Origin: Amaranthus tricolor
Lineage: Eukaryota; Streptophyta; Magnoliopsida; Caryophyllales; Amaranthaceae
Direction: 5' to 3'
Assembly: GCF_026212465.1 (NCBI RefSeq)
Contig: NC_080056.1
Span: 19,687,227 to 19,751,226 of the forward strand
Length of the DNA stretch: 64,000 nt
The notes below the pieces were generated by a model, which saw only the letters and a list, made by a program, of their open reading frames with translations, did no database searches and was not told where the DNA came from. A program made the translations under genes and the position numbers. Positions within the stretch are counted from its first letter, which is position 1; every line of letters begins with the position of its first letter. Of this stretch, positions 10,384 through 21,658 are shown one piece after another.

Positions 10384-12615
10384 TTACCTCAAGCAAGGAG
10401 CTAAACCTACCAAGTCAACACACAATTCAAACTTGGTAGTAGGTAATGACTTTGTCATCATGTCGGCCGGATTTTCCGTAGTGTCAATCTTCTTCAATAA
10501 CACCCTTTTGTGCTCAACTTCATCCCGGATAAAGTTATACTTAATATCGATGTGCTTGGACCTTCTATGAAATGTATTTTGATTTCTAGCCAAATGAATT
10601 GCACTTCGACTATCACAATGTACACTTACCTCACACACTTTATTGCACATTTCACCAACAAGACCTTTAAGCCATTTTGCCTCTTTGAATGACTCGGCCA
10701 CGGCTATGTACTCCGCTTCGGTTGTAGAAAGAGCAACCACATCTTGCAAAGATGATTGCCAACTAATCGCCGAACCACCCAAAGTAAACACGAACCCACT
10801 TGTGGACTTTCTATTATCTAGATCACCACCATAATCCGAGTCACAAAACCCGGTTAGCTCACTTGAATTTTTCCCATACATGAGACAAACATTTGAAGTA
10901 TCTTTTAAATACCTCAAAAGCCATTTTAGTGCTTCCCAATGTCCCTTACCCGGATTTGACATATATCTACTCACCAAACTCACCGCATGAGCAATGTCGG
11001 GCCTAGAACACACCATAGCATACATAACGCTACCAACGGCACTAGTATATGGAATTCTTACCATTTGCTCTTCTTCCTCTTTAGTTTGTGGACACAAATT
11101 CTTGGACAATTTAAAATGAGAAGCAAGAGGAGTAGACACACCTTTAGCATCATCCATGGAGAAACGTTGAACAACTTTCTCTATGTACTTTCTTTGACTA
11201 AGGTATAAGACACCCTTAGCCCGATCTCTCAAAATCTCCATCCCAAGAATCTTCTTGGCTTCACCAAGATCTTTCATATCAAACTCACTTGAAAGCAACT
11301 CTTTCAAGTTCTCCACCTTAAGCAAAGAGCTACATGCTACTAGCATATCATCAACATATAAGAGCAAATATAGTAAAGAACCATCTTCAAACTTCTTAAG
11401 ATACACACAGCTATCATAAGAACTTCTAATAAAATCATGTGAAATCATAAAGGAATCAAACCTCTTGTACCATTGCCTTGGAGATTGCTTCAACCCATAC
11501 AATGACCTCTTCAATCTACACACATGATTTTCCTTACCGGCTACCTCAAAACCTTCCGGTTGCTTCATGAATATTTCTTCTTCAAGCTCACCGTGAAGAA
11601 AAGCCGTCTTTACATCCAATTGATGTAACTCCAAATCCTCCATCGCCACCAAAGCAAGCAATGCTCTAATAGAAGAGTGCTTCACGACCGGAGAGAAAAC
11701 TTCGTGAAAATCAATACCCTCAATTTGAGAATATCCCTTAGCAACAACCCTTGCTTTGTAGATGGGAGGAATATCACTTGAAGGACCCTCCTTCCTCTTG
11801 AATATCCACTTGCACCCCACAATCTTCTTTTTCTTTGGTGCAACAACGATATCCCAAGTTCCATTCTTCGCAAGAGACTCCATCTCTTGTTTCATAGCAA
11901 TCAACCACTTGCTTGAGTCATTTGAGGCCATAGCCTCCTTGTACGTACTTGGTTCATTTAACCCTTCGACTTCGCTAGCAATATTGAGAGCATAAGCAAC
12001 AAAATCACACTCTTCAATATACCTCCTTGGAGCCATGATCTTCCTTCTTTGCCTAGTTGTGGACAAAGGAGGAGATCTTTGTTGAACATCATCATTTTTC
12101 TCTTCATCAACATTGGAGGATTCATCCTCCACTTGTGCATTATTATCATTATTACAAGTTTTTTCAAAATTAGATACAAGCATGCTATCTTCATCAAAAA
12201 CAACATCTCTAGAAACAATAATTTTCTTTGATTCATTACACCATACCCTATACCCCTTTACACCCACTCCATATCCCACAAAAATACCTTTTCTAGCTCT
12301 AGGTTCTAACTTACCATCATTTACATGAAAATAAGCTGGACAACCAAAGACCCTAAGACTAGAATAATTTACCGGAGTGTTGTACCACACCTCTTGTGGC
12401 GACTTGAACTTCAAGGCGGTATTAGGAGAACGGTTGATCAAATAACATGCCGTAGCCACCGCTTCGGCCCAAAATTGCTTCCCCAAGTTTGCTTGATTAA
12501 GCATGCATCTTGCCCTTTCTAACAACGTTTTATTCATCCTCTCCGCAACACCATTTTGTTGAGGACGACCTGCACAAGTTCTCTTTCGCTCATGTGACCA
12601 AGTCTCAAATGCCAT
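10384..12615 (-). pseudogene. Copia pol: integrase tail, reverse transcriptase, RNase H
   Basis: The frame is open for about 740 codons. It begins with a joined piece and then the integrase motif GRPQQNGVAERMNKT, which holds the last Glu of the DDE triad, followed by the integrase C-terminal region (LRVFGCPAYFHV). Reverse transcriptase follows with KWIFKRKEG, LDVKTAFLHGELEEEIFMKQP, YGLKQSPRQWYKRFD and the catalytic LLYVDDML. RNase H has GFCDSDYGGDLDNRKSTSG and ALSTTEAEYIA. These two enzymes look intact. The first two catalytic Asp residues of integrase and most of its zinc region are gone, and the frame is shifted relative to gag, so this part could not be made as one Gag-Pol polyprotein. The first codons overlap the end of the gag frame. 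Confidence 0.9.
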
Positions 12616-13898
12616 AGTTTGGTGTCACGATCGGACATTGTGCTTGTGGATAAATTTGCCGAGCCAAGTATAGTTGAACCTTGAAGAGCATATAAACTCC
12701 CATTCAACTTCCCCTTCATCACCACTAGTGAACCCTTGGCTACCTTCATAACTCCACCTTCACATGTGATTCTACATCCGATCTTATCAAGAGTACCCAA
12801 AGATAAAAGATTCTTTTTCAAACCCGGGACATACCTTACATTGGTTAAGGTCCTCACGATTCCATCGAACATCTTCACCCTAATGCTCCCAATTCCAACA
12901 ACCTTACAAGTGGTGTTGTTCCCCATGGTAACATTTCCCCCATCAACACTTTCATAAGTATGGAAGAAAGTTTTGTTAGGAGTCATGTGAAATGTGCAAC
13001 CCGAATCAAGAATCCAATCCTCATTACCTTTGTACTCATGAGTGGCAACAAGCACATCGCCATTATCACTATCATTTACGTAACTAGCATTTGCACTGCT
13101 AGTTCCTTCCCTTGCCTCTTCATCAAGCTTTCTCTTAAGCTTCCAACAATCCTTCTTGATGTGGCCCTTAAGCTTGCAATAGTTGCAAGTCTTATTTTTG
13201 TTTGGCCTCACGGACTTTGACCTTCCTTTACCCTTATTTCCACTCCCACTAGTGGAACCTTTCTCTTGTGACCTTCCTCTTACAAACAAACCGTCACTAG
13301 CATTGCTTGGTGACTTTTGTGATAATTGAGTATCAATAAGATCCCTTTGAGTCAAGGCATTCTTCACATCATCACAACTCAAATTATCTCTACCATAAAG
13401 TAGAGTTTCTCTAAAGTTTTTATAAGAAGGGGGTAAAGAACATAAAAGATAAATAGCCAAGTCTTCATCATCAAGCTTAACATCAATGTTTTGCAAATCC
13501 ATGACAATGGAGCAAAACTCATCCAAATGAGGTTTCAAAGGTTTACCTTCCTCCAAGCGTAAGTCGTAGAGTCTACTCTTCAAAAGTAGCCTATTGGTAA
13601 CACTCTTGGCCATGTAGAGTGATTCCAATTTCTCCCACATACTCTTGGTTGTAGTTTCTTTAACAACCTCTCTAAGAACTTCATTGGATAAGCATAATTG
13701 GATTGCGGATAACGCCTTTGTGTCTATCTCTTCCCATCTTGATGCGGACATTCCTTCCGGCATCATCTCTATACCACCAATTGCCTTGTGTACACCATTT
13801 TGAACCAAAATGGCTCTCATTTTGACTTGCCACAAGCCAAAGTTTACATTCCTGTCAAACTTCTCAATATCGAGCTTCATTGTAGTCATGATTTTCAA
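12534..13898 (-). CDS. Copia Gag-protease (UBN2-type gag), truncated by deletion
   Basis: The product is 454 aa. The N-terminal MKLDIEKFDRNVNFGLWQVKMR and following helices are the UBN2-type Gag; a CCHC knuckle (CNYCKLKGHIKKDC) would bind RNA; the protease active site is WILDSGCTFHM; the pre-integrase motif LWHLRLGHMSERELVQ follows. The frame then ends after eleven unrelated residues (VVLNKMVLRRG), which are an out-of-frame reading of the downstream PQQNG integrase motif: the signature of a deletion with a frameshift. The start was chosen because it is the first ATG after the primer site and begins with the family's usual N-terminus. Gag and protease themselves look intact. Confidence 0.9.
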   Translation of the reverse strand: MKIMTTMKLDIEKFDRNVNFGLWQVKMRAILVQNGVHKAIGGIEMMPEGMSASRWEEIDTKALSAIQLCLSNEVLREVVKETTTKSMWEKLESLYMAKSVTNRLLLKSRLYDLRLEEGKPLKPHLDEFCSIVMDLQNIDVKLDDEDLAIYLLCSLPPSYKNFRETLLYGRDNLSCDDVKNALTQRDLIDTQLSQKSPSNASDGLFVRGRSQEKGSTSGSGNKGKGRSKSVRPNKNKTCNYCKLKGHIKKDCWKLKRKLDEEAREGTSSANASYVNDSDNGDVLVATHEYKGNEDWILDSGCTFHMTPNKTFFHTYESVDGGNVTMGNNTTCKVVGIGSIRVKMFDGIVRTLTNVRYVPGLKKNLLSLGTLDKIGCRITCEGGVMKVAKGSLVVMKGKLNGSLYALQGSTILGSANLSTSTMSDRDTKLWHLRLGHMSERELVQVVLNKMVLRRG

Positions 13899-13932
13899 GT
13901 AATGATTTCTTAAAACACCGCAAAAAACACCT

Positions 13933-13946
13933 TGGCTCTGATACCA
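13933..13946 (-). other. Copia primer-binding site, initiator tRNA-Met
   Basis: In element orientation TGGTATCAGAGCCA starts two bases after the 5' LTR end; it is complementary to the 3' end of plant initiator tRNA-Met, the usual Copia primer. Confidence 0.95.
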
Positions 13947-13948
13947 AT

Positions 13949-14780
13949 TGAGAACGATCGCCTAATGCTTTGCGATGATAAGAACAAACAACAATGAACA
14001 AAATAAGATTGACAAAGTAACAAACAAGGACACAAAGATTTAAGGAGGTTCACCCAATGATGGCTACGTCCTCCGTGGTGTGTAGTTTATGTTTATATTA
14101 TATCAAATGAATACAAACAACACTTCAAAATATGAAGAATTACAATTGGGAAAGAGATAACAACAATAGGCTATGTGTTTGGCTAAGGGGTTTGTGTTTG
14201 ATGTGTTTTCATACTTGAAGTGTGGGTATGAGAGCCCTATTTATAGTACTAGGTACTTGAAGTTGAATGGCTCACATAATTACATAGTTAATTTTGAGTA
14301 ATGAATACTAAGAATTAAGTCTAAGGAGTTGAAAGGTCGAAAACAAGCATCCCATGCACATCAGAGACTTCGCTCGACCGGAACAGAGAGCTCGCTCGGG
14401 TCGAGCGGCTCGGTCGAGCGAGAAGCAGCATAATCTGGAGCATTCTGTCTGACTGCTCGACTAACCAAAAAAGGACTCGCTCGGTCGAGCGGAGCTTGCT
14501 CGGTCGGGCGGAGAGCTCGCTCGATCGAGCGAGTAGATCGAGCGACCCTTCAGATCTTCTGACAGTAACTTTGTTCGAGCATCTCATAAATCAACCCTTA
14601 CATATTCTTTATTAACCCATATTAACACCCATAATTCTTCATCAATACTCCACACATAATTGCACCCATTTAGTTACCAAATAATCAAGAGTCACACTCA
14701 TGAATTCATCCCATTAAGTGCACTCAAGTCACACATTAGTATACTCCATTCATGATCATAAGTATACTCCATTCACAACA
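13949..14780 (-). repeat. Copia 5' LTR
   Basis: The LTR is 832 bp, equal in length to the 3' LTR and differing at three sites (near 14524, 14609 and 14776). The promoter TATA box is the complement of 14239-14246; the GC-rich palindrome cluster in U3 lies at about 14376-14546. Confidence 0.95.
14239..14246 (-). promoter_or_regulatory. TATA box of the Copia 5' LTR
   Basis: CTATAAAT, in the context AGTACTATAAATAGGGCTC on the minus strand, about 535 bp into the LTR. It would set the start of the genomic RNA. Confidence 0.75.
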
Positions 14781-14785
14781 AAACG

Positions 14786-15271
14786 CAAGCGGTAGAAAAT
14801 CTTAAAAAAATTCCACAGCGTAACATTGTACTGTTGTACTTAAAGTTATCATAACATTATTACTCAAAATCATATGTATTTCCGTTAATGTGTGAAATTA
14901 CTGATGTGCCTTTGTCTTCTATCTTTAAATCATCATCTTTATTCTCGTTTCTCATTCATCCAACCTCTTCATTCTCACTCATTGCACACATTCAAGTACT
15001 TGAAGATATTACTTAGTTTGTAAATCACTTTGAGAACATAAGTTATATACTCCTGATTCTAAGCCTTAGAAAGAGTATTATCAAGCCTTAAAAAGAGCGT
15101 TGGTTTTGATTCAGTTTACGAAAGTTTCAACTTTTTCCTCGTTATTCCACATATCTCATGTCTCAGTCTTCTACGTGTTATCATTATTCTCAACTCAGAT
15201 TTTCTTTAAGCATGAATTATTTGGAAGATTTATGTTCTTTAAAATACCCTCTCCCAATTTTGTAGTGATGT
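14786..15271. other. Intergenic between two retroelements
   Basis: No gene recognised. A CTTAGAAAGAG/CTTAAAAAGAG pair and pyrimidine-rich 5'-UTR-like sequence are present, but no coding frame I can assign. The last five bases (15267-15271, GATGT) are the left target duplication of the next element. Confidence 0.6.
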
Positions 15272-16149
15272 TGTTCCTGTCTGATTTTAAGAACAATGAA
15301 TTAAGATTTTAATCTCCTGATTAGCCATTAATCAGATGATTTTTACTGGTGGAGGTCTTAATTTAATTCCTTGCCAGTTATGTAGTAAGATCTTTGGATG
15401 GAGATGCTGATGATTCCTACAAAACACACCAAAGGGGTTAGAATGGCTAGAAATTCTTTTCCGAGGGCCTACTCCGATGCACAGATCAATATATGGATTG
15501 CCTAACAGGTCCTTCGAGGTGCACAATGGAAACCAGGTGGATAACTGCTTAGGGCTTGTTTAGACATGAGTTCTTTTTGTAATAAATTATCACGACAAAT
15601 GTTGATTTAATCTTTTGTAAATCTTTGCTCCGTTCCTCTGAAAATCTATATGAAATCTTGATATTCAGTTAAGATCGTTTGTATGTAATCACTTTTAAAT
15701 TGTTTTTTTCCTTTTTCCTTCCGAAAATTCCTCCCCTTATTTATGGCGCTTTGGTGAGTATTTATAGCTCATGATTGTGGAGCAAACATTCCTTTTCCGA
15801 CCCCTAAAGACATTCTTTGCATGCACCAATCTCCTTTTTAGACGTGTCAATCCCTTAATCACAATCAAATACTTTATTTGTCCTTTGTGTTGTTTCTAAT
15901 ATCTCCTTTGAACACGTGTCCCATTTTATAAAAGTGATGCTTTAATGAAGGACATGTGTCCTCACATGCACGTGAGCTTCTCATGCACTATCCTTTTAAG
16001 CCTGTATGTAGAATCCTTCAATACCCTGCCAGATAATTTCTCCCAGATAACTACTTATTAACAGGAAATCTTCCCAGATTCGGGTAGGTTTGATTTCCTT
16101 TGACTGTCTTTTTATCATAATAACATTTGATTAATATTTTACACACACA
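15272..16149 (-). repeat. Tat element 3' LTR
   Basis: On the plus strand the LTR runs from TGTTCCTGTCTG to ACACACACA. It carries ACACGTGTCC and CACGTGAGCTT (G-box-like) motifs. It lies just upstream of the antisense gene and could supply that gene's promoter; this is inference. Confidence 0.9.
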
Positions 16150-16861
16150 ATTTGCCCCCTAGACCTATAAACTCTTCCTTAAGAATTTGTGGGTCTATCT
16201 TCAAAACTGATTTCTTTAGCAACATAATCTTTTACTTGTTAAAAATTCTCATAATCTCCAAGCAAATTTTCCCTTATTATTCTTTCATCTTCAGCATCAT
16301 ATATAGGTTTTTACTGGAATTGACCTTCTGGGACATTTGGATAAAACTCATAAAAATATGTCAAAAATTTTCAACTTCTGGCAACTCATGTTTATAGCAA
16401 CATATGCTTTCTGGGAACATATGTTTCTTGCAACATGTATAATCCCCTTTTTTGGAAAGTGTTTAAGATTCTTTTTATCGACTTTTCTGGGTTTTCCCTT
16501 TTTGGCGAAACTTGTTAGACACTTTACTTGCCACAGTACCCTTTCATCGTTATCTCAACTTGGCTATACTAACATTAAATGCCCATCCTATCACTGTTCC
16601 CTACTCCTATTAATTTCCAAATTTTACGGTTTTATCTCAACGGTTGATCTTTTCACTTCCAATTTTAACGTCTCTTGATTTATTGATATTTTTACCATTT
16701 AATTTTTTTCCAATGAATATTCTGAGACATGCATTTTCACCTCCTTTACGTTTTCTAAATATTTATTTACTCTCAAACATTCCCTGAATATTTTTCCTTT
16801 CCGATTAATTCCTCTCAAACCCTAATTCTCTTTAAACTTTCTTTTTTTTCTCATTTTCACA

Positions 16862-19800
16862 ATGGTTGTTGCTAAAACTATCCTGAATGAAATCAAACAT
16901 GATTTCGGGAAAGTACTTACCGAGGAGCCAGTTGTCGAGTTCCCATTACACGCACATCTAGAGGCTTTACCCCATCAACCTCCCAAGGATTGGTTTATGA
17001 AACCCAAGGGTTGTATACATTTACGCTGGGTAGATCCTATTATTCCTCCTATTGTAGAGGGTCTTGAGGGCACTACTTTTATACCATATCATTTTAACGC
17101 TCAAGCTGACACAATGAAAAGGTTGATGACTACCTCTTTGGATTCTAATACCTTTAAACTGTTAGTAGAAGGTAGGGCTCAATTTGTCCTGAAAAACTAC
17201 AACCATATCCCTAAGGACAAGGGATATTGGTGTAGGATTGGCCAAGAGGGCATGATGGCCCATTAATATATTATTTCTGAGGATAATGAAGAAGACATCT
17301 TCATCCCAGTTTGTATCTATCATTTTGCCTTTGGGCTTCGTTTCCTCTCCACCCATTCTTCTCTCAAATTCTTTGCCATTTCCAACTTTCTCTTAATCAA
17401 CTTCTTCCTCAGAAAACGAGGAAGATTCTGTCATTTATTTGGATCTGTGAGTACATGAAATTTCCCATGACTCTCAGATTATTCAAAAGTCTATTCAAAT
17501 TGGATGACTCGAAAAACAAACCTTTTATCACCTTCTCTTCCATCAATGGGTCTATGGTCGTTTACCCATAATTAAACGACCTTAAAAATTACAAGGACAA
17601 AATTATTTGGGTTAGGGTACTCAAGTCCCCTGGCCATCCTTTTAGATACATGCCTCCAATTTTCTAGAGCAAATATAACGCCAGGGAGACCTACAGCCGT
17701 GATGAGGTTTTACACTTCTCCAGAAGGGAGAGACATGCCTTCTTTTCTTTTGTTAGACCTAAGGCCAAGAATCTGCCAACTGGGTGGATTCCCCATGATG
17801 CAGTGATTCAACAGGACCTGTGTTTGTCTTTAGTAAACATGTCTGCCTACACTACTCCTGGTAAAATCTTATTCTTTCCCCCTAAGTTTGTTTTGTTGTC
17901 TTTGTTTTTTTTATTACTAACATTTTCAATTTTCTTCCCACAACGTGCAGGAGATTTAGTTCCCTGGAGGATCCTGGGAATATCCCCACAAGGGAAATAT
18001 TTCAGGCCTATTCCCAGGTCTCCATGGGCCGATAATACGGTGAACAACCACCTTTATAGGTTGTGCACCAAATCACCCTCGGCCCCTATTCACAACTATA
18101 GGCAGCGAAGGATGGCTGCCTATTATTTTGATCCAAGGGCTCCACAAGATGCCCCCAGATGGAGGAGGAACGATATCTGCCCAGAGGGTACTTCGTTTTA
18201 TATTATATCAGGGCAGGGTCCTCTTCCTCCTGCCAAGAAAGAATACGGAGATCCTTTAAAGTTTGAAGACCCTCATCTGAATGTCTTCACTGCCCCAGAA
18301 CCCTTCATTGGTGGGGGTTCAAAGAAAGGAAAATCTGGGGCCCTTCAACTATAGTCGAACCTAAACAAGCCAGCTCTTCTATGATTCTTGTCAAAGGGAA
18401 GAGGAGTCCGAAAAAGAAGAAGGACACAGACGTTTCTTCTTTCAGGAACTGAGAAGGTGAAGTTATACCCCTTGATATTTCTCCTTTGGCTTTCCTAGCT
18501 CCTAGGAGTTCACAGGTTGTTGTGTTGCTCCCAAGCTCTGCTCTAGGTTGTGGTTTTCTTTTTACTTGTGTTTCATTTGTTATGTCATTTCAAATCGATA
18601 TCTAACCCTTCATTTTTAACAGCTCCTGTCAGCACTGCAACCGTTGAAATTACTTCTTCTGGGAAGGTTTCACTCAAACCAGTCCCTGATGAGGTGGTGT
18701 AGGAATCTGAGACCAATTTGAGTCTCAATCAGACAATCAGGTTGAGGTTGAGGAAGTGAAATTTCCATCTCCTCCTGCTTCTCCCAGTTTATCAAATCTT
18801 TTTATTTCCCAGCAGATGATGCTGTAGATAAGTACCTTCAGGGAGCTGGTACAAGTATTATAAACTGGCTTTCTCCATTTTTGAACTTTTATTTCTGATG
18901 TTACTTTTAATAATTTTCATTTGTATTATTATCTAATTAGTTATGGAACAACCAGCTTCCCTAGAAGTATTTATCATCGATGAAGTCACCCAGCCAGAGG
19001 GTGATAAAGTAATTGAATCAGTTACTGAACCTTCTGTTCTGGTGACTGAGATGATGCCAGTCCCAGAATACGTTTCTGTGGATCCTATTCCTACTCCTGC
19101 CCCCCAGGCAGAATTTATTACTGTGGATATCCCATTTATTGATTCTGAGATGGCAGATGTACAAACCAGTCTCCCAGTCAATCAGGCTGAGGAGACTGTT
19201 GATGAGAATCCCTCATGTGATCTTCAGCAAGTCATGGAGAGTGGATCTGGAACTGAAGATATCAACATCACCTCCCTAGTCTTAAATCTGGTAAGGGAAG
19301 TTGAAAACATTTTTGGAATGGGTCTTGCTGAAGGTAAACATCCTTTCTTTTACTTTTAATCTTTCTTTTCTTTTTCTTTTTATTTATTATAATGTTATTA
19401 TTATTATTTTTTTTAAGGACGCCTAATTTCTCGCAAGAGGGCTGGTGATGTCCCTCATCCAGAAGAGCCTCCTGTCATTAGACAGAAAATAGATGAAGGG
19501 ATCACCTCTCAACAATCTGGGTCATTTGACTTTATGAATAGTGTTGATAGGTTTCTAGAAGGTCCCCACCATGATTTTTATGAGGTAACCATCCATTAAC
19601 ATCTACCTTAATCTTTCTTTCTTCTAGCTTTATTTGCTTAACATTAGTTTTCTATGTACAGTTGATTGATTCCAGATTTTCTGAATTGAGGACTCTGGTG
19701 AAGAAAACATATCAATTTGATCTTTAGAACCTTCGCTAGAAGACTCAATCTCAGGAAACTGAGATCAACACTCTTCAAGCTGAGCTGGTGCGAACTAGAG

Positions 19801-20634
19801 CCAGAAATTTGGAGTTAGAGTCTGAGTTATCTTCTCGGCAAAATGAAGCCAGTAACCGGAAGAACAGATGCCAAACTGTGGATGAATAATTTGAATCCCA
19901 GGCTTAGCTGATTTCTATTAAGGAAGCCAGAAACCTGGATATGAGTCTAAAGAACAAAAAAGGCTAATGAAAAAATGAGTGATCTTAACGTCAAATTTAT
20001 GGAACTCAAAGACAAATATAACAGCCTGCAGACTGATCGTATCTACCAATCTAACTATGTCCTGGAGCTTCAATCTACAATTGCTGAAGGTGTTGAGGAA
20101 TCTGGCCAACTTCAAAAAGATTTGAAGAAGGTTCAACATACTTTAGCTTCCATAGAACAGGCATCTGCTAAAAAGGATGGGGAGATATTGCATCTAAGGT
20201 CTCAGCTCTCAAATTCCAGGCAACTGGTTAAAACTCAAAGAGCCTGCCTGGATGTTGCTGAAGACGATAAGAATAGGCTAAGGAGGCAGGTAACTGAGCT
20301 GGAAGCAAGTGTGGCCAAGCTCAAAACTGATAAAAAACATATCAAGGCCCAGAAGAGAAAGAAAGTAACTGAGTTCTTTCAGGCTCAATTTCAATCTCAA
20401 CTAGCTGCTGATAGGGCGAGGACCAAGGAAGGTTCTATCTGGCACGCAATGAATGCAGTTTTTACTGCCTACCCAGACCTGGAATGGTCCAAGATAGCTC
20501 CTTTCCTTGATCCTCAAACTCCAGTAGCAGCTTGCATTCCAACCCTAAGGGCCCAGCACATTGCTAAATCTGGCCAGGGAACTAATAGCTCTGCTCCTTC
20601 TGGCTCAAAAGCTCCTCCAGCCGGCAAATCATGA
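16862..20634 (+). pseudogene. Antisense ORF (aORF) of the Tat element, multi-exon
   Basis: This plus-strand gene runs against the element's own transcription. From the ATG at 16862 the N-terminal part (DWFMKPKGCIHLRW, then CIYHFAFGLRFPLHPFF and LFKSLFKLDD) resembles the putative gypsy-type transposon (Transposase_28-like) domain found in Tat aORFs. A GT-AG intron at 17861-17950 joins codons in phase into GDLVPWRILGISPQGKYFRP. Later exons are acidic and Pro/Glu-rich (18943-19333) and are followed by introns ending near 19417 and 19661. The C-terminal part, including 19975-20634, is a long coiled coil (LQKDLKKVQHTLASIEQ, LRRQVTELEASVAKLK). Breaks: TAA at 17264-17266, a frameshift near 17330, TAA 17569-17571, TAG near 17667 and several stops near 19722-19960. 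The function of these proteins is not known to me. Confidence 0.7.
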
Positions 20635-21658
20635 TTTTTCTTTATGTATATATATTCTTCTGTATATCTAGAAACCTTAAGAAATCTTGTCGTATAGCTG
20701 AAATTCTTTATAATCTTGTAATTATTTACTACACTAAATGAATAAATTACTTTCTTTATATTGTTCCTTCTCCTGAATAGATCTATCCTTTAATTTCTTG
20801 AACATGTATCTGACTTAATAAAACTTTGCCTGACTTTGAAGAAGTATCTGAATCATGTAATTCATACTTGATTTTTTCTTCTTGCATGCTTTTCTTGCTA
20901 GATAATTTTCAATAAAAACTTGTAAAAATTAGGATCTTTACTCAAATGTTGTATTTTTTCCATTATCCATCTCCTATTCCCCTCAACTTTAAAGTATTTT
21001 CATTCATGAAACATACTTAAAAGTTTTTTGCTTTAGGGGGTGTTTCATCTTTTTCATTCTCATGTTTGATATCTTCTTCAAACACTTTCTAGATTCTTTA
21101 GTTATGGTGAACCAGGGCTTCCCCATGACTCAGCTAGGCTCCTTAGTCATAAAACCAGGGCTTTCCCACTAGTCAGCTTTTGAACTCAGTTGAGTATCTT
21201 AACTGTAAAAAGTCAGTGTTTACCCACTGGCTCGTTTTTCTACCATTATACTTTTTCTATTACACAGAATATTGCAAATCTTTTTCTTTTTCTTTTTTTT
21301 AAACTTATTGAATGTATTGAATCTGGCTAATACTTTATAAAAGAATTATTATAAGAATTCTTTGAAGTCCATACATAATACCTTTTCAACATTCTGATAT
21401 TTCATTTATGTATAAGTTGCTCACCATTTAATGTTCTCAACTTATAAGCTCCATTGAAACAATCTTCTGACACAATGTAGGGGCCTTCCTATTTTTCTGA
21501 TAAATTTCCATGCTCATGCTTTTGAGTTGCCTTAGCATTTCTGGGAACCAAGTCCCCTACTTGAAAAGATCTGTGTTTAACTTTTCTATTATAGAATCTG
21601 GCAATCCTGATTTGGTATGCAACCATTGTCCATGCTGCATTTGCTCTAAGTTCATCGA
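20635..21658. other. Spacer between aORF and pol of the Tat element
   Basis: AT-rich and largely non-coding. Short direct repeats built around GGTGAACCAGGGCTTCCCCA, AAACCAGGGCTTTCCCACTAGTCAG and AGTCAGTGTTTACCCACTGG occur at 21103-21235. The stretch nearest 21658 continues the integrase reading on the minus strand with stops. Confidence 0.6.

Larger units (their letters stand above)
9461..14780 (-). mobile_element. Copia LTR retrotransposon, recent insertion, integrase-deleted
   Basis: Two 832-bp LTRs (9461-10292 and 13949-14780) face the same way and are flanked by AAACG on both sides (9456-9460 and 14781-14785). Transcription is on the minus strand, with gag and protease followed by integrase tail, reverse transcriptase and RNase H, the Copia order. 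The primer site pairs with initiator tRNA-Met and a purine tract precedes the 3' LTR. The LTRs differ at three positions, all transitions. The 5.3-kb length is near normal for Copia, but most of the integrase core is missing. Confidence 0.95.
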
